Source: Spirochaetaceae bacterium UBA6243 (lineage in GTDB: Bacteria; Spirochaetota; Spirochaetia; Treponematales; Rectinemataceae). Taken from it: 5,670 nucleotides of DNA. Shown here piece after piece: positions 5,604 through 5,670 of this stretch; the stretch's first letter is position 1, and the number at the start of each line of letters is the position of its first letter. The notes beneath the pieces were generated by a model. The model was given only the letters and a program-made list of their open reading frames with translations. It searched no databases and was not told the DNA's origin. Position numbers and translations under genes: made by a program. The stretch lies in the NCBI GenBank assembly GCA_002441395.1, contig DJVZ01000023.1, positions 25,522-31,191 of the forward strand. Reading direction: 5' to 3'.

Positions 5604-5670
5604 GAAATGCCACGGATCGATATGAACAAGTTCATGCGGACACATCCCCTCAGCCTTGACTTTCGCGCAA
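5589..5670 (-). CDS. Possible C-terminal end of an unidentified upstream gene (partial)
   Basis: One minus-strand frame is open from the window edge (first full codon at 5669) to a TGA at 5591-5589. It encodes 26 residues, including KAEGMCPHELVHIDPWHFIEK, with a coding-like composition that is richer in GC than the promoter DNA beside it. I do not recognise the protein. Such a short open stretch can occur by chance, and a plus-strand frame is also open here. If real, the gene ends about 30 nt before the importer -10 box and overlaps the candidate operator. Confidence 0.35.
   Translation of the reverse strand, partial: CAKVKAEGMCPHELVHIDPWHFIEKT

Noticed and set aside
5622..5635. Palindrome ATGAAC-AA-GTTCAT upstream of the importer promoter
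   Set aside because: It lies about 65-80 bp upstream of the -10 box, possibly within the end of another coding frame. Its 2-nt spacing does not fit the LexA-type GAAC-N4-GTTC box, so it was not called an operator.
1..5670. Mobile elements, CRISPR repeats, toxin-antitoxin or phage-defence genes
   Set aside because: No transposase, integrase, repeat array, terminal inverted repeats or defence-type domains are visible; every gene identified is a housekeeping chaperone or transporter component.

Overview
The window reads as ordinary chromosome of a Gram-negative-type (diderm) bacterium, most likely a spirochaete of the Treponema/Spirochaeta kind. The DnaK N-terminus and the compact grpE-dnaK arrangement resemble treponemal proteins from memory. 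The transporter's binding protein has a type I signal peptide ending in AFA before Q and no lipobox cysteine, which implies a real periplasm. Base composition is near 50% GC, with AT-rich gaps between genes. The taxonomic call is an inference without a database search.

All convincing genes lie on the minus strand, so the window is best read from right to left. The far right edge (5589-5670) may hold the last 26 codons of an unidentified gene. Next is a short regulatory region (about 5504-5603): an 8-bp inverted repeat over the -35 position, a perfect TATAAT -10 box, a small hairpin at the predicted transcript start and a strong Shine-Dalgarno. It drives a four-gene ABC importer operon: periplasmic binding protein (5503-4400), two separate six-helix permeases (4395-3457 and 3460-2663) and a PotA/PhnT-type ATPase with a C-terminal TOBE-like region (2642-1518). 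The genes are 4 nt apart, overlap by 4 nt, and are 20 nt apart, as expected of one transcript. The family transports polyamines, 2-aminoethylphosphonate, ferric iron and similar small solutes; the substrate here cannot be read from sequence.

A 166-nt gap (1352-1517) follows, with a weak hairpin after the ATPase gene and then a promoter with a nested dyad over its -35 box. This promoter serves grpE (1351-617) and, 76 nt further on, dnaK, of which only the first 180 codons are present before the window ends. GrpE is the nucleotide exchange factor of DnaK, so this is the core Hsp70 chaperone operon. No CIRCE element is visible, so the dyad is a candidate alternative operator.

I see no mobile element, CRISPR array, tRNA or rRNA, and no clearly new biological system. 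The points worth a second look are the two promoter dyads, the strong hairpins inside the transporter coding sequences, and the unresolved transporter substrate.
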